From Akebia trifoliata (lineage: Eukaryota > Streptophyta > Magnoliopsida > Ranunculales > Lardizabalaceae), in the NCBI GenBank assembly GCA_017979445.1, contig CM030706.1:32815330-32879329 (forward strand): a stretch of DNA of 64,000 nucleotides, written 5' to 3'. Shown here one piece after another: positions 1-11,733 of this stretch; position 1 is the first letter of the stretch; each line of letters opens with the position of its first letter. The position numbers and the translations under genes were made by a program. The notes beneath the pieces are model-generated. The model searched no databases. It was not told the DNA's origin and saw nothing but the letters and a program-made list of their open reading frames with translations.

Positions 1-934
1 CTTACAAAATAAAATTTTAAAATCAGTTGTTATGTTTTATAATTACACATTTATAATTTGTAATTAATACTTATAAATATGTAATCCTAAAAAATAAATA
101 TTTATTTGTAATCCTAAAAATTATATTTATTTGTAACTATCATTATATTACTAATTATTATTTGTAACTATTATACTTACAAATAATATTGAAAAAATAA
201 ATAATAATGATAGTTACATATATTATTTGTTAAATTTTATTATTTGTAACAATTATTATATTAATAATTAAAATTATTAATGAAGATTATTATATTAATA
301 ATTTTTGCTAATAATTATGAATATTATATTAATAAAATTGTAACTAATATTTGCAAATAATATTGAAAAAAAATTAATATTGAGAATTACATATAATATT
401 TGTTATATTTTATTATTTGTAACTCTTGAAATACTTATTATTTGTAACTCTTGATATACCTAATATTTTTTATTTTTAATAATTATAATTATTATATTAA
501 AAACAAATTGTAATTAATACTTACAAATAATAAAAAGTATTGTTTTTAATAATTATAACTATTATTATATTTTTTTCATAATTTTTCTTAAAAATAAGGA
601 ACAAATTATTACAAAAATAATATAGTATTTATTTAATAATTTTGATGAGGACACATGTAGGTTGATGTAAGCCAACTCTATAGGTTTTGTACAGGTGTCA
701 TGTGATGTCACTATAGCAGTTTTGTTAGAGATTATTGTAAAAAGAACCTCCATTGTTCTGGGAAGATAATGGGTATGAGTTTGTAATACTCCCAAAATCT
801 ATGCAAAAATAACATTAGGTCGTTGCCTTTAAATTGTGTGTGTGTGAAGATTGAGATTAGATTGATTCTAGTACCGACACAGGTAAGTACAGTGATTAAA
901 GAACAAAAAAAATTTAACCGATAAAATTGTCCCC
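1..934. other. AT-rich intergenic stretch, no gene seen
   Basis: Very AT-rich DNA with short, repeated blocks such as TTACAAATAATA and ATTATTTGTAAC scattered over the first 560 bases, as in decayed tandem repeats or a transposon end. Short open frames here show no recognisable family. No splice-linked coding potential or RNA gene was seen. Confidence 0.5.
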
Positions 935-1399
935 GTGACAACGTGCATAGGTGGAATCTTGCCTCATTGGTTTTTTGTTCTTTTTAGACACCTGGGAGTG
1001 GGGCCCGCAATACATAAAGCTTGTTGTTGGTGGGGTCAATATGCTCAAACATATGTATTATTTGGGCCCATGTATTATATTGATACATTGTTTGAGCCCA
1101 TGTGCAGGTGGACTGTATAGGCTAGTTATTGGATATAGCCTATCTGTACATGGGTTGTTTGAGCCTGTTTAAGTCCACTTGCAAAAGTTTAAGGCTGTGT
1201 GCTTATTTGAGTAACACAAGTTGATTAAATGCATGTAAATGTTGATGGGCAAATGAATACTTTCGCATTTATACATCAGGAGTTTGCCCACGTTCAACAA
1301 TAAAGTTGAAAAGGGAGTTATTAAAAAAGGGTGGAGAAAAGGAAGGTTGAGAGGATATTATTAAAGAAAAAAAAAAAAACCTTTGATCCTCGGGGGTGC

Positions 1400-3115
1400 G
1401 CGGATCCGCTTTTGATTTTTGAGGTTTGGGAGTCGCCACCTAGTTATTACAGTCTAGGAATCGAATACTAACTCTAACAAGGTAAATACTACTAATCTAC
1501 GAAAGAAAAATACGGGTCCGGGGATCACGTTACGGGGTTGGAAGGTGTTAGGCACCAACCCCGCCCGGCAAACGTCGGTCTTTACTAATTCCCAAATAAA
1601 ACTACATTGCTAACAAAACCTAAATAATAATAATAAAAATAAAAATAGTTACCTTTTCCGAATGCAACGATTTTGTTCCCTCAGATCTGATAGAACAACT
1701 CCTTGTATAGTATTCCTTGCTTCGTTCTGTTGCCGGATATGATTTATGATCTCTAAGTTAAGGTATCTTCTTCTTAGATCTGTGAGTTTTCCTTTTTTTT
1801 TTTATGGATTCTAAGGTATTTTAAAAGGGTTTTTTGGTGTTTTTTGAACTGAAATTGGGGTATGGATGTTAAGTAAGAAGTTGGGACTTCAAAATTAGGG
1901 TTTATGGGAGGTTAGGGAAGCTTTATGACCTACTTTTTCTAGGGTTTATTTTTTTATACGAAAATAAGGTGTAGGGACCCCTATTTATAGATTTTTTAAG
2001 TATTTATTTAGATAGAATTAATGTTTAATTATAATTATTTTAGTTAGAGTTATATTTTAATTAGAATTGTTTTAGGTAGAGTTATATTTTAGTTAGAAAT
2101 CTATTAAATAGAGTTATTATTTAATTAGGATTGTTAAATAGAATTATTATTTAATTAGAACTCTATTAGGGTTTTGACTTTAGTCTTATTTGATTGACTT
2201 TAAGATTTTGACTTTAGTCTTACTTGATTGACTTTAATATCTTAACTTTAGTCTTACTTGAGTGACTTTAATTTTGACTTTAGTATTACTTGATTGTCTT
2301 TAATATCTTGACTTTAGTCTTACTTGATTGACTTTAATTTTTCAGGGAACCCCTCTATTATATATTTAATTCTTTGGACCCCCAAATGGAGGGGTCCTTG
2401 AATAAATATCTTGGCAACCCTCAACAATTTTGCCTGAGAGTCTGATTGATCGATTTTTTTGGTGTAAAATTTTAAATTAATTTTATTAATATTTCACTTT
2501 AATTATTTAATATTTTATTTATTAATTTTGAAAATTTTAATTATAAAAATTGTAAAATTATCGTTTTGCCCTCGGAGATGACTTTTTGCATTTTAAGTCA
2601 TTTTTCAATGTTCCAGGATGTTTTGAAATCGATTTTTCTTAAGGAATTCAATGAAAATGTTGGTTTTTATCATTTATGAAATTTTTTGTGTGAAATGGTC
2701 ATGAACGTTATGAGGGGTATTTTCATAATTTTGTCAAATTCTATAAAAATTGGCGAAATGATTTATTTGATTTCAATTTGTTGCTTTATGTGTTTAAATG
2801 GATTTTCCTAAGCGTAACGTAAGCTCTAGGGATATTTTAAGGTTAGGGGTATTTTGGTAATTTGATTATTTTTTAGTAATTTTTATCGTGAAGCTTCTTT
2901 TTGTCTGAAAATGATGATTTCTAAGCTTTTGGGATTATATTTTCCTATCGTAGCACGGTTTATACAGTTTTGTCAGTTCGAGATATCTCATCCTGATTTC
3001 TGAAACATATCTGGTAACAAAATAAAGCATTGGAATAAACATCCATCATTGGGAACCATTGCAATCGGGTTGACGAGTTAATTAATCAGGTAGATGCAAA
3101 AATGGGGTGTCTACA
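1400..3115 (-). mobile_element. LTR-like sequence of a Ty3/Gypsy-type retroelement, solo or truncated
   Basis: Read on the minus strand, the block opens with TGTAGACACCCCATTTTTGC just inside position 3115, a start I associate with large plant Gypsy-type LTRs. It runs to a GGTGGCGACTCC segment near 1430 that resembles the LTR end/primer-binding neighbourhood of these elements. The GC-rich stretch at 1500-1570, with its AAGGTGTTAGGCACC motif, also occurs in such elements. No gag or pol is attached. Similar sequence flanks the block (AATAAAGTTGAA at about 1300 and at 3121), consistent with insertion into a repeat or local duplication. The end near 1400 is uncertain. Confidence 0.5.
1990..2345. 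repeat. Degenerate tandem repeats inside the LTR-like block
   Basis: Two adjacent minisatellite-like arrays. At 2000-2165 units of roughly 35 bases carry TTAGTTAGAGTTATATTT. At 2170-2345 about five units of roughly 40 bases carry GACTTTAGTCTTACTTGATT. Units differ by substitutions and small indels. They are probably part of the LTR-like element around them. Confidence 0.65.
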
Positions 3116-3189
3116 GGTAATAATAAAGTTGAAGGGATATTCTTGAAAAGGGATAGAAGAAGAAATGCAATAAATTTGGGGTATTCTTT

Positions 3190-4140
3190 CAAAGGTTAAC
3201 AAATGAAGACCATTTGTTTTTAGGGTGTGAGTTCTCTTTTAAGCTTTGACAGAATATCTTAAAGAGGTCTTGTATTAGCCACTCGAACAGAGACTGGAGA
3301 AAAAAAGTTAATTGGGCATGCATTAACTTTAGTGGTAAATCTACGATATCCATCGTGAAGAAACTCGCCTTCATTCACCACTTATGGACCGAAAGATGGA
3401 GAAGACTTTTTCAGAACATCTACAACCCTCTAAAGGTTTTAAAGTCCTTTATTGTAAAAGATGTCCAAATGAGATTCCAAAGCTTGGCAGTTAACGTTAA
3501 AGATAATGCCCACTCGAGGAATTTCATGGCTTCATGAAGCCTCTCGTTGAATTTTGAGGTTAGAACCCTTGTGAGGTGCAAATAGGCCAAACCCCTAGAG
3601 GAATTCCAAGTCCTAAATACGGATGGATCACTAAGAGGGGATATTAGAGGATAATGAGCCATAATTAGATATAGCAATGGCATTACAGTCAGAGCCCTAT
3701 CTGAGCATACGCAAGGAAAGTCTATCATTTTCCATGAGCTTCAAGCAATACTAAAGGGGATGATTATAGCAACAGAAGAGAATATCCAGAACTTGCAGGT
3801 TAGATCAGACTCTAAGGTGACAATTGAATGCATTAAGGGAAATCACGCTATACCATGGAGGGAAGAGAGGTTGGTCAAAGCCATAAGAGCTAAAGATTTG
3901 TCATTCAATCAAATCAGGTTCATGTTTTATTTTAGAGAATGCAACCAAGCGATAGATTTTTTAGCCTCCTTCATTCCTAATACAGGTAAAATTCTATTTG
4001 AATATGGAGATCTCCCAACTCGTCTTAGGGACATTGTATGTAAGGATGCCTCTGGGCATAGATATGACAGAATGTATCTCGCTTTTTTCTGGTTGGGGGT
4101 TTACCTAACTCCCCATTAATCTTCAAAAAAAAAAAAAAAG
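3190..4140 (+). pseudogene. 3' end of a LINE (non-LTR) retrotransposon: zf-RVT end plus RNase H, with poly(A)
   Basis: In several frames the plus strand encodes the tail of a plant L1-type ORF2. Around 3201 it reads NEDHLFLGCEF, the end of the reverse-transcriptase zinc-binding domain; 3355-3537 gives the following region (HHLWTERWRRLFQN). RNase H follows, with NTDGS near 3612, FHELQAILKG near 3730, VRSDS and the FRECNQAIDFLAS end in the 3760-4119 frame. Stops and frame changes between these parts show it is dead. An A-tract at 4125-4139 right after the reading frame is the expected LINE tail. The 5' part is missing. Confidence 0.8.
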
Positions 4141-4310
4141 AGATAGTAAAGTCAAAGTTATCATTGAGATATATTCCTTATGGTGGGATAAAGAGACAAA
4201 AGGAGGGGACAATCATCTTATTTTATTATTAAAAAAATTACTTAATAGACCTTATGGGAGAAGCTTCTTTATAAATGGTCCCTATCTTTGTGTGCTAGTT
4301 TATTTGATAG

Positions 4311-4940
4311 TAGGAGCGTCAATGGGTCGGTTCCTAAGGAACTTAGAATCATAACCATTATATTATTTTGGTTTCGATTCTTTCAGTTCCAAGTTCGATT
4401 TCAAAATCAATAGAACCAAATCCGGAACCGCCAAAAAACATGTGTACTCATCAGTTCCAAATCTCAAGGATCGAATGAGGAAAAAAAATATTTTAAATCA
4501 TTATAAAACTTTTTCCTTTTAAAAAAATAACATATTAACTACAAAATTATTAACTTAGTTATAATTTGTTATATTAAAAATATAAATTAATGATTTTTTT
4601 TCAAAAAGAAAAAACTTCATTTAAATTAATACATTTTTAGAATATATATATAGTTCATTTTAAGCTCCAATCGATAATTATATGAAAAATTGAAGAACTT
4701 TTACAAAACATGCATTAATTTTGATATAAGGAAATACCTTAAATCATCTATAGTATGAAAAGAAATGACAAAATAAATCGATTCCGAGTACCCATTGGAT
4801 AAAACCTATCCGGTCCGATTCTTATTAGTTCAGTTTTGTTTTAAACCCTAATCTAATAAGTTCCAATAAAAAGTGAACTAGAATCGAGGTTTTCGATTAC
4901 GGTTCTGGTTCGGTTAAATGGGTACCTATTGACACCCCTA
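4311..4940. mobile_element. hAT-like non-autonomous element, 630 bp
   Basis: The left end TAGGAGCGTCAATGGGT and the complement of the right end TAGGGGTGTCAATAGGT are imperfect terminal inverted repeats. The flanks TTTGATAG and TTTAATAA could be a decayed 8-bp target duplication (6 of 8). The interior is rich in GGAACCG-like motifs. A related target sequence without the insertion lies at about 5445-5490 (GCTTGATAG..ATTTATTAAAC), which supports the boundaries. No transposase is encoded. Confidence 0.7.
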
Positions 4941-5396
4941 TTTAATAAACTTTTTATATCTAAATGTTATTTCGGCCTCATCTCTCCTTATAATATTTTA
5001 GAAATACCCAAGCTAACTTTTTCTTATCTTTTTTCACGTAATTAGGTTTTTCAATGACGATTGCAATCATTTTTTACGATATTTTATCTAATCATGAATG
5101 ACAAATGAAGAATGACATATTCTTAATTTTGGACATTTAGATGTATTCTTTGTGTGTTCTTTTTTGCAACTATAAAATATGCATTTTTATTTTGAGAAGA
5201 TCTATCCAATATGTCCAAAAAAAAAAAAAAAACACATAAACTTGAATATTTGAGATACGCACATCTTTTGTGAAATAATTTTTCTATCAACAATCATCCT
5301 TAGGGTCTCAGACTTATTATATGTTCCCTCTACCTTTAACACCAAGATTTGGAAGACAAAAAATACACCAACTTTTACATGTAAATTTAAGAAAAA

Positions 5397-5520
5397 ACTA
5401 CTTAAAGGACCATGATGGCGGGATTTATTTCTAAATAGTCTCTAAGTTTTGCATTATAGCTTGATAGGACATTTATTAAACTTTTTATTTCTTAATGATC
5501 TCTCATTATTGTGAATTCAC
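5397..5520. repeat. Paralogue of the sequence flanking the 4311-4940 element
   Basis: The run from ACTACTTAAAGGACC to TTATTTCTTAATG matches, with divergence, the DNA at 4229-4310 joined directly to 4941-4975. It acts as an approximate empty site for the element between them. Nothing coding was seen. Confidence 0.5.
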
Positions 5521-5639
5521 CGTTTTTTATTTATTGTCGAGTTCACTATTTTTTATTTATTGTCAAACTCGACGTTGGTAAAACTCACCCATTTTCAATT
5601 TTTGAGCTTTTTTTTACTAAAATACATGGAAAGATCGAC

Positions 5640-6130
5640 TAAAAACTTAAGTTTTTTTTTTTTGTTTGATAAGCAAATATTCATTCATAAAAGTGAGATC
5701 GGCTAAGATGACCAACCAAGCAAGAGCCAATACAGAAAAGCCTAGTTGATAGTAATACGACAAACTCTATCCCAATTACCCACAAAATCCTGAAAGAATA
5801 TCCCTTTAAACTCCTTGAACACTTTGGAGCAAAAGAAAAGAAGACTCAAAATACGGAATCCAAAATCCCAAGCCCACTCTCCACCTTCCATCTTCTTGAA
5901 TCTAGAGACAGGTAAGCCTTTCTTTAAAGAAATGGAATAAGGGAAGGGAACTCCTCTATAAGAGGTCGAGTACCACACCAATTATCTTCCCAAAACCTCA
6001 CCCTATTACCTTTCCCAACCTTAAAATGCGTTTTCACCTTGACTAACGATAAAATCTTAATGATATTCTTCCACAATCCACAACCGTGCAAAGAGTTGTT
6101 TAAATGTTTTCAATCCAAAAGTACTATTCT
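5640..6130 (-). pseudogene. LINE ORF2 fragment, minus strand
   Basis: On the minus strand near 6075-5960 the translation gives WKNIIKILSL..VGKGNRVRFWEDNWCG and, after a frame change, PLIEEFPSL. This is the conserved segment between reverse transcriptase and the zinc-binding domain in plant LINEs. An oligo-T run at 5650-5662 could be the complement of a poly(A) tail. Stops and frameshifts follow, so it is a truncated dead copy. Confidence 0.7.
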
Positions 6131-6539
6131 TGATTGATTTTCGTCCAAAAATTAAGAAAAAAAATGAAAAATCTTTGAAAATGACTTCTTCTTCCTTCTT
6201 AAATCCTTTCCAACGGAATGAAGTTCCCGAAACTTGATTGAGATGCCAAAAATCCAATTTTTTTGGATGAAAACAATGAGTTTGAATGAGTAGGGCATTC
6301 AATCGTGATAAATGTGGGAGATGAGGTTCAGGGATTGTTAAAAAAGAAAAGTTAACCAAATAGACTGCCCAAAACTTAGTGACTATTTAGAAAAAAAATC
6401 CCTTCGCCAAGGTCTTTAAAGTAATTTCCCCTAAATTTAATATAATGTTATCAAGTTCATTTTTGTAAAAAATGAATAAAATTAATCTCATAATTACATT
6501 AGTTTTATAAAATTATAAAAAATATATTATTTGCTGTGT

Positions 6540-6800
6540 AAATGTCTTGTATTTTGTAACCCTACGCAGAGTTGCGGGGGTATGAAAATGGCAATCGTGT
6601 AAGATATTCTTGAGGGGTTTTTATTTTGGGGAGCTTTATTTGTTTTGGTAACTCTCGGTTATATAAAAAGAGATCTCTAGGTCTGTAAAACTTAAAAGAG
6701 AAAATAGTGATTATTTTTGTTCAGTTCCTTGGATGTAGGCACACCGTCAAATTACATAAATCCTTGTGTTTTATGCAATTGTATCATATTTGTTATTGCA
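6540..6800 (+). mobile_element. Copia-type LTR remnant (R/U5 part)
   Basis: A TATATAAAAAG box near 6660 is followed about 65 bases later by a segment (GGATGTAGGCACACCG..AAATCCTTGTGTTTT, 6730-6772) typical of the U5 end of plant Copia LTRs. No internal region is attached and both ends are unclear. Confidence 0.5.
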
Positions 6801-7164
6801 ATTTTTTCACATTATTATCTTGAAAATCCCTTTAGTTAACATGTACTCTTTTATCCCTCACATAAGTAGTGATTGAGATTAAATTTTTCTACAAATCTCA
6901 AGAATCAATTTTGATTTTTTTATTTTTACTTTTCTCATATTTTTTTAAGAATGATCGTCCAAGTTTATTTTCTTTCATCTACTCCCTTTTTAATAACAGT
7001 CTAATTGCGATTCAGATATTTTTTTCACATGCCACCGAATGGTATTCGATCTGGTCAAAAACTGTGTGCGACCGGTCAAATTGTTAGAGCCACCTATTTA
7101 TTTTTAGTGCGGGGTATTTCCGTAATTCTCGTTCAAATAGGGGTTATTTGTACAGACTATTTTC

Positions 7165-7174
7165 TATTTAAATA
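7165..7174 (+). promoter_or_regulatory. Possible TATA element of the six-cysteine gene
   Basis: TATTTAAATA lies about 30-40 bases before the start codon at 7205, followed by a GA-rich leader. This is close for a plant TATA box with a short leader, so it is only a candidate. Confidence 0.35.
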
Positions 7175-7204
7175 GCTTCTAAAGAGAGAGAGAGAAAAGG
7201 AGAG

Positions 7205-7715
7205 ATGAAGAAGATAACAGCTTTAGTATTGGTTTTGTTTCTGATCTCATCGCAGATAGAGACAACTGAAGCCTCAGCCGATGATTGCTACGACGGTTGT
7301 TCAACTGCTTGTGTGCAGAAAGACAGTAAGTACCCCCTGAAACAAACCCACTTCTCCTCAAATTTCCTAATATGTGCCGAAGCGAAGGTGTTTAGATCTG
7401 ATACTAAGATCCGAAGAGTTGGTGTGGAGGCATAACTTAGAAGATTGATTTGCATTTTTTGTTTGTTTGTTTATTTCAGCAAGGTTGATGCAGCGCTGCG
7501 ATCGCAAATGCCAAATTAGGTGTAATCCTGCTGGTAACTCTTCTCCCCTTTCATGTCAAAACATATCCCTACATCTAAAATTTTGTTTGCTTACGTGTTT
7601 TTATTTGACTGCCTCATCAGACCCATACATATCCTCACCATTAAATTACACTCTTATTTATTTATTTATTTGGGTTGCCTTTTGCAAAAGAAAGTATTGG
7701 GGGGTAATAGGCTAA
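7205..7715 (+). CDS. Small secreted six-cysteine protein, Ole e 6-like pollen family
   Basis: Proposed exons are 7205-7325, 7480-7533 and 7621-7715, giving 89 residues. Introns start GTAAGT and GTAACT and end CAG; phases join correctly and intron 1 removal creates KDTRLMQRCDRKC. Residues 1-23 are a clear signal peptide (basic MKK, then a hydrophobic run). The mature part has C28-x3-C32-x3-C36-x10-C47-x3-C51-x3-C55, the double C-x3-C-x3-C pattern of the Ole e 6 family, small disulphide-bonded secreted proteins whose role in the plant is not established. Exons 1 and 2 are solid. Exon 3 is uncertain because it adds a hydrophobic tail (near YLFIWVAFCK) unusual for the family, so the true C-terminus may lie elsewhere. 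A hAT MITE lies 77 bases downstream. Confidence 0.75.
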
Positions 7716-7792
7716 CAGTATGAGGCTAGAAATGGAATCAATATACAACCAGCCATCTTAATTACAAAACTACCCTTGTTAGGCTTTGCACG

Positions 7793-7980
7793 CATGTTTT
7801 TTAACTCGTCTGACACCGAGACGTGTTGTCCGAGTTAACTCGGTATCAGTGCTGAATGAGACCAACTCACAGAGTCATTTTTTGACCGAGTTTTACGTCT
7901 CACGTTTATCTCACGAGACGTCTCAAATGTATCGGAAAACTCGTCCGAGACGAGACGCAATACCGAGTTTAAAAACCATG
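7793..7980. mobile_element. hAT-like MITE with CATG ends, 188 bp (family member 1)
   Basis: The ends CATGTTTTTTAACTCG and, reverse-complemented, CATGGTTTTTAAACTCG form terminal inverted repeats. The flanks TTTGCACG (7785-7792) and TTTGCACC (7981-7988) are an 8-bp duplication with one mismatch. The interior is full of GTCTCGTCCGAGACGAG-like inverted motifs. Two relatives lie at 38159-38520 and 56918-57135. Confidence 0.8.
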
Positions 7981-8845
7981 TTTGCACCTGCGTGAGCCCA
8001 AAAAAAAAAAAAAACACTACTCATGTCTTTAACGCAAAAGTATCACAAAAATTAGTGCGATTAAGATACACAGAAAGGTACACACCAGATGATTTCAACT
8101 TTCTTCTCCGGTTAGATGATGGCTTTAAAATTGTGCTTTTTCGGTGAGGCGAGGCGAGGCGAGACCATCTTCTCCGAAGATATTTATTTTTTATCCCCAA
8201 AAAAAAAAAAAAAAAAAAAAAGTCAAATCTTAAGAAAGATAGTGCCCAATAACTTTATTTCATTGAAAAATGTTCACATATTTGATTTCACCTAGGAAAA
8301 AGTTTAAAAGAGAGTTGGTTTTTAGTTTTAAGGGCGAGTAATAAAATTAGCATTTCCCCCATCTCCTTGATGAGGAGAAAATCATTTTCTTGGGAGTTAG
8401 GCAAGAGAATGTGTTCCACATGCAAATATGAGAAAATATCATTTTTTTTCCCAGGAAAAAATGATTCTTCCATGATCTTAGTACTATTCATTGAACTCGA
8501 CCTCCCTATCAGGTTAAGTAGGGGAAGTCTCACGTTATGCACATAGAATAATATTTCTTGCAAATGGAGCTCATCTTTGTCATGAACTGAAAGTAAGATT
8601 TGTCGAGAAGAAAAATGAGGACATGAGTACGATAATTTACTAGTTTTTCATTTGGTCGATCCAACCGTTATCCGAATGACTTGAATGTATTAATAAGAGA
8701 TTTAGTTTTCTTGTGCTCAAATAAGGATTAATGTAGGGGAACCTAGGTTGTCTATTCAATTAAATTGGGTCAAAATCCCAAACAAATGGTTGACTTATAA
8801 TAATCCATGAATTTAATGAGAATCTTCATGTTCTTCTCTCCTTTG

Positions 8846-8955
8846 GTCATCGTTTGAAGATGATTGGAGAATAAGATTGGAATCATCGTTCGAAGATGAT
8901 CGGAGAATAAGGTTGAAATCTCCATTCGAAGATGACCGGAGAAGAAGGTTGAAAA
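8846..8955. repeat. Three tandem units of about 37 bp
   Basis: Three successive units share the core CGAAGATGATCGGAGAATAAG with small differences between copies. The units are short and the array is not open in one frame, so it looks like a minisatellite rather than coding sequence. Confidence 0.7.
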
Positions 8956-9134
8956 GAAAAATAAATCTAATTTATTTGATTACATCCGATTTGGATGCAC
9001 ACATGATGTGCCAGTAGACTAGATCAATCCACGTACCTTAACCGCGTGCATCATGACTTTTTTCTTACTGCACAACAGTTGTTTGACATGTGGCAAAAAA
9101 AAGACAAAAAGCAATAAGAGAAATAGGAAAATCT

Positions 9135-9285
9135 TGGGGTGACTTTGTTTTTCACTGTGTTGATGTGATAGCCATAGATATGTTTCCTTGACATATGAGT
9201 AAAAACCATCTACAGTCAGGTTCGCACCCCCACATCAGGAATGTGAGAATCACAATAAATCCTAATGTCACCCCTGCATTACTTA
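9135..9285. mobile_element. Small MITE-like repeat, related to 48800-48985
   Basis: The block between GGGTGACTTTG and AATGTCACCCC contains a segment (GACATATGAGTAAAAACCATCTAC, then ..ATGTGAGAATCACAATAAAT) that recurs near 48890-48960. GGTGAC/GTCACC ends suggest short inverted termini. The target duplication is unclear. Confidence 0.5.
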
Positions 9286-9845
9286 GAAAAATAATTTCTT
9301 TCACCTACCATAGTGGAAGAAAGAATATTTTCTAATGGCATCACCTTGTGGCATTCAAAAACATGATCGGATGCCATAGGATTGTAGGTGACAAATTTCC
9401 CATGAACTTCGAAAAAAGAAATTTAAAAAAAAATAATTTATATTTCATTGTTAAATTTTAATTTTAAATTTAGGTGCTCAGTAGTCGTCCATTTTCAGTA
9501 CCTTGGATCAAGCTCGAAAAAAAAGAAGTTTTTTTCCCTTTCTTTTGGGTAGAGGACGCATGGAAAGGAGGGAAATTTCTTCTCAGTTGCTTGTCTTTTT
9601 GCGCCACATGTCAAACAGATGTAGTGCTATGAGTAAAAAATCACCCACAAAAATTAGGGTTTACTAATATATCATAAAGGCCTTTTTGGTAATTAAAATT
9701 ATTAACTATGGTAATTTAATAGATAATCCTAGATGATTTTCAGTGGGGGTTTGAACCTAGGATGAGGAAACTACTTTACATGTTTCTTACCACTTCTCTA
9801 AGTGGTACTTCTTGATAGTAGACCTAATATATATAAATATAATTG

Positions 9846-10030
9846 GGGCAAGATGGGTTGGCGTGGTGGGGTGGGGCAGGGTATAGCAGAACCATATTCG
9901 CCTTGAAATTGAATTGATTTTTCATTTTTACTACCATATAACCACCCCGAAACCGTTTAAAAGTGGGAAAAATCGACCCTATAGGGGCAGGTTGGGGCAT
10001 CGGTGGGGCGGGGCAATATTTCCATCCCTA
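9846..10030. mobile_element. G-rich hAT-MITE-like block
   Basis: A short block begins GGGGCAAGATGGGTTGG and ends GGGGCGGGGCAATATTTCC, with the complementary ACCACCCCGAAACCG inside. Such G-rich composition is common in some plant hAT-type MITEs. Exact ends and a target duplication were not resolved. Confidence 0.35.
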
Positions 10031-10251
10031 CATCCACATCAGCACAGTGTGAAACTCATTGTCTTGCATAGTTACTCCAACACCACTCTAAAGGATATTT
10101 CTTTAATTTTTGAAAACTAAAAACACTAACTAAGCTAATTATATAGGTGTGGATTGTAACTTGACTAGTTTTGACGAAAATTAATTAAGGTTAAATGTAA
10201 ATGTCGGGCATTCTTTATCTTCCAAATATTTGTTTTTTCTCATTATAATAG

Positions 10252-10622
10252 AGAGTTGTTGTTGACACCTCGACTCTTACTTATTACACTCCAATTGAAA
10301 ATATAAAAAAAATGAAAGAAATGTAATGATTGAGGATAAGTAAAATTTGGGGTACCAATAGTAGCTCTTTCTCTTTGTTCGTTTGTTTTTTGTTAGATTT
10401 CTAATTTTAGGTTAGGGCTTTACATGAGCCTAATCCTAATTGTAAACAACTTTTGAAATTGTTTGAACTAGTGTTATAATGTTTTGTAATATTGATTAAT
10501 AATTTTAGCCTCAAATCTTTGTAAGGTTTGAATGATGTGTTTTAATATTTAGTTGAGGTGCGATAAATAATTTAAGAAATTGGGGTGCAATAAGTAAAAG
10601 TTGGGGTGCCAATATTAACTCT
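10252..10622. mobile_element. MITE with inverted ends of about 45 bp
   Basis: The left end reads AGAGTTGTTGTTGACACC..ACTCTTACTTATTACACTCC; the reverse complement of the right end reads AGAGTTAATATTGGCACCCC..ACTTTTACTTATTGCACCCC. A third copy of the end motif occurs inside, in the right-end orientation, at about 10333-10371, so the block may be one MITE extended by, or merged with, a second. No coding capacity. Confidence 0.65.
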
Positions 10623-11275
10623 TTTTTTATATTAAAGATAACAAATTAATTAATCTTTGCGGTATGAATTCAATTTTTTAGTAAACCATGTAACTCAGAT
10701 TTTCTCTATTTCACCATTTTTATTTTTTCGACCTTATTGAGTTGACTTGCTTGAGTTATCTCGTATTTCACGGGATATACACTTTAACTAGGTTTAATTT
10801 ATTTATAAATATATATATTTGTATTCAAATAATTAGTCTTCATAAAATAAGGTGGATCTAACTATTCAGTAATTATATGATCCAATACCTAATGTGTGAT
10901 GGGACATTATCAGTATACTCCTTATAATTTAAGCTGTTGGACTTGTAGGTCTTGGTACTGAGGTGGTTGGAGATTAAATAGCAAGGAGGTTTGACTGACA
11001 GGGCAGCATCAAGAAATAGTTTCTTAATTTACTGCTCCATAAGTAATAAAATGTAGAGTTATTACTATTGCAATAAAGTGGGCTTATGGCTTTGTTGATC
11101 TTGATATTATGGTGATGGTTATGGTGCACATATTCCAAGGCTTCGTCGAAATTAATATAGAATTTTGAATTTATTCTTTATTTTATAACCAAAAAAAAAA
11201 AAATTGGATAAGGGCTTGAGGTGATAAGTTGTTAAAACTTGTTGTCATGGTCCCAACCTCCATTTAAATCAAGTT

Positions 11276-11692
11276 TTTTTTTAATTAGAAGGGTATCTGG
11301 GCCAGTTTGTGCGCACCAACTATTCCCTCCTCCTCGAACAAGGCTTGTGAAACAGGGGTTTAATCCTGCGGTATGTGGCCACTGATATTAGTAGCCAGTG
11401 GGAATCGAACTTGAGACCACAGGGGGAGCTAGGGCTGTCAACGGATAGGTATCCGATCGGATACCCCTGTATCCGAATTCGAATCCGAAAAAAAAAAATA
11501 CTATCAGAATTCGAATTCGAATTCGATCGGATATCCCTAACAAGCATTCGAATTCGAATCCGAAAAATATATTGGATATCCGATTCGATAAAAAATCCAA
11601 CAAAATACCATCATCCTCAATCTGTCGGAGTTCGCACAGTTGAAACCCTCAGATTTCCTTCGAAAAATCACTTCGAGTGAATCGGATCGGAT

Positions 11693-11733
<41 letters not shown>

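Larger units (their letters stand above)
7989..10245. other. Intergenic DNA without a recognisable gene
   Basis: Apart from the small repeats listed separately, this stretch has A-tracts (8002-8014 and 8200-8221, the latter possibly a retroposon tail), a short GAGGC-type repeat near 8145 and AT-rich DNA. The minus frame at 8288-8563 has no recognisable motif. A CAGTGGGGGTTTGAACC segment near 9740 looks like an inverted tRNA box B and may be an old SINE fragment. Confidence 0.4.

Noticed and set aside
8840..8960. CRISPR-like short repeat array
   Set aside because: Units are directly adjacent with no unique spacers, in a plant nuclear context; ordinary minisatellite.
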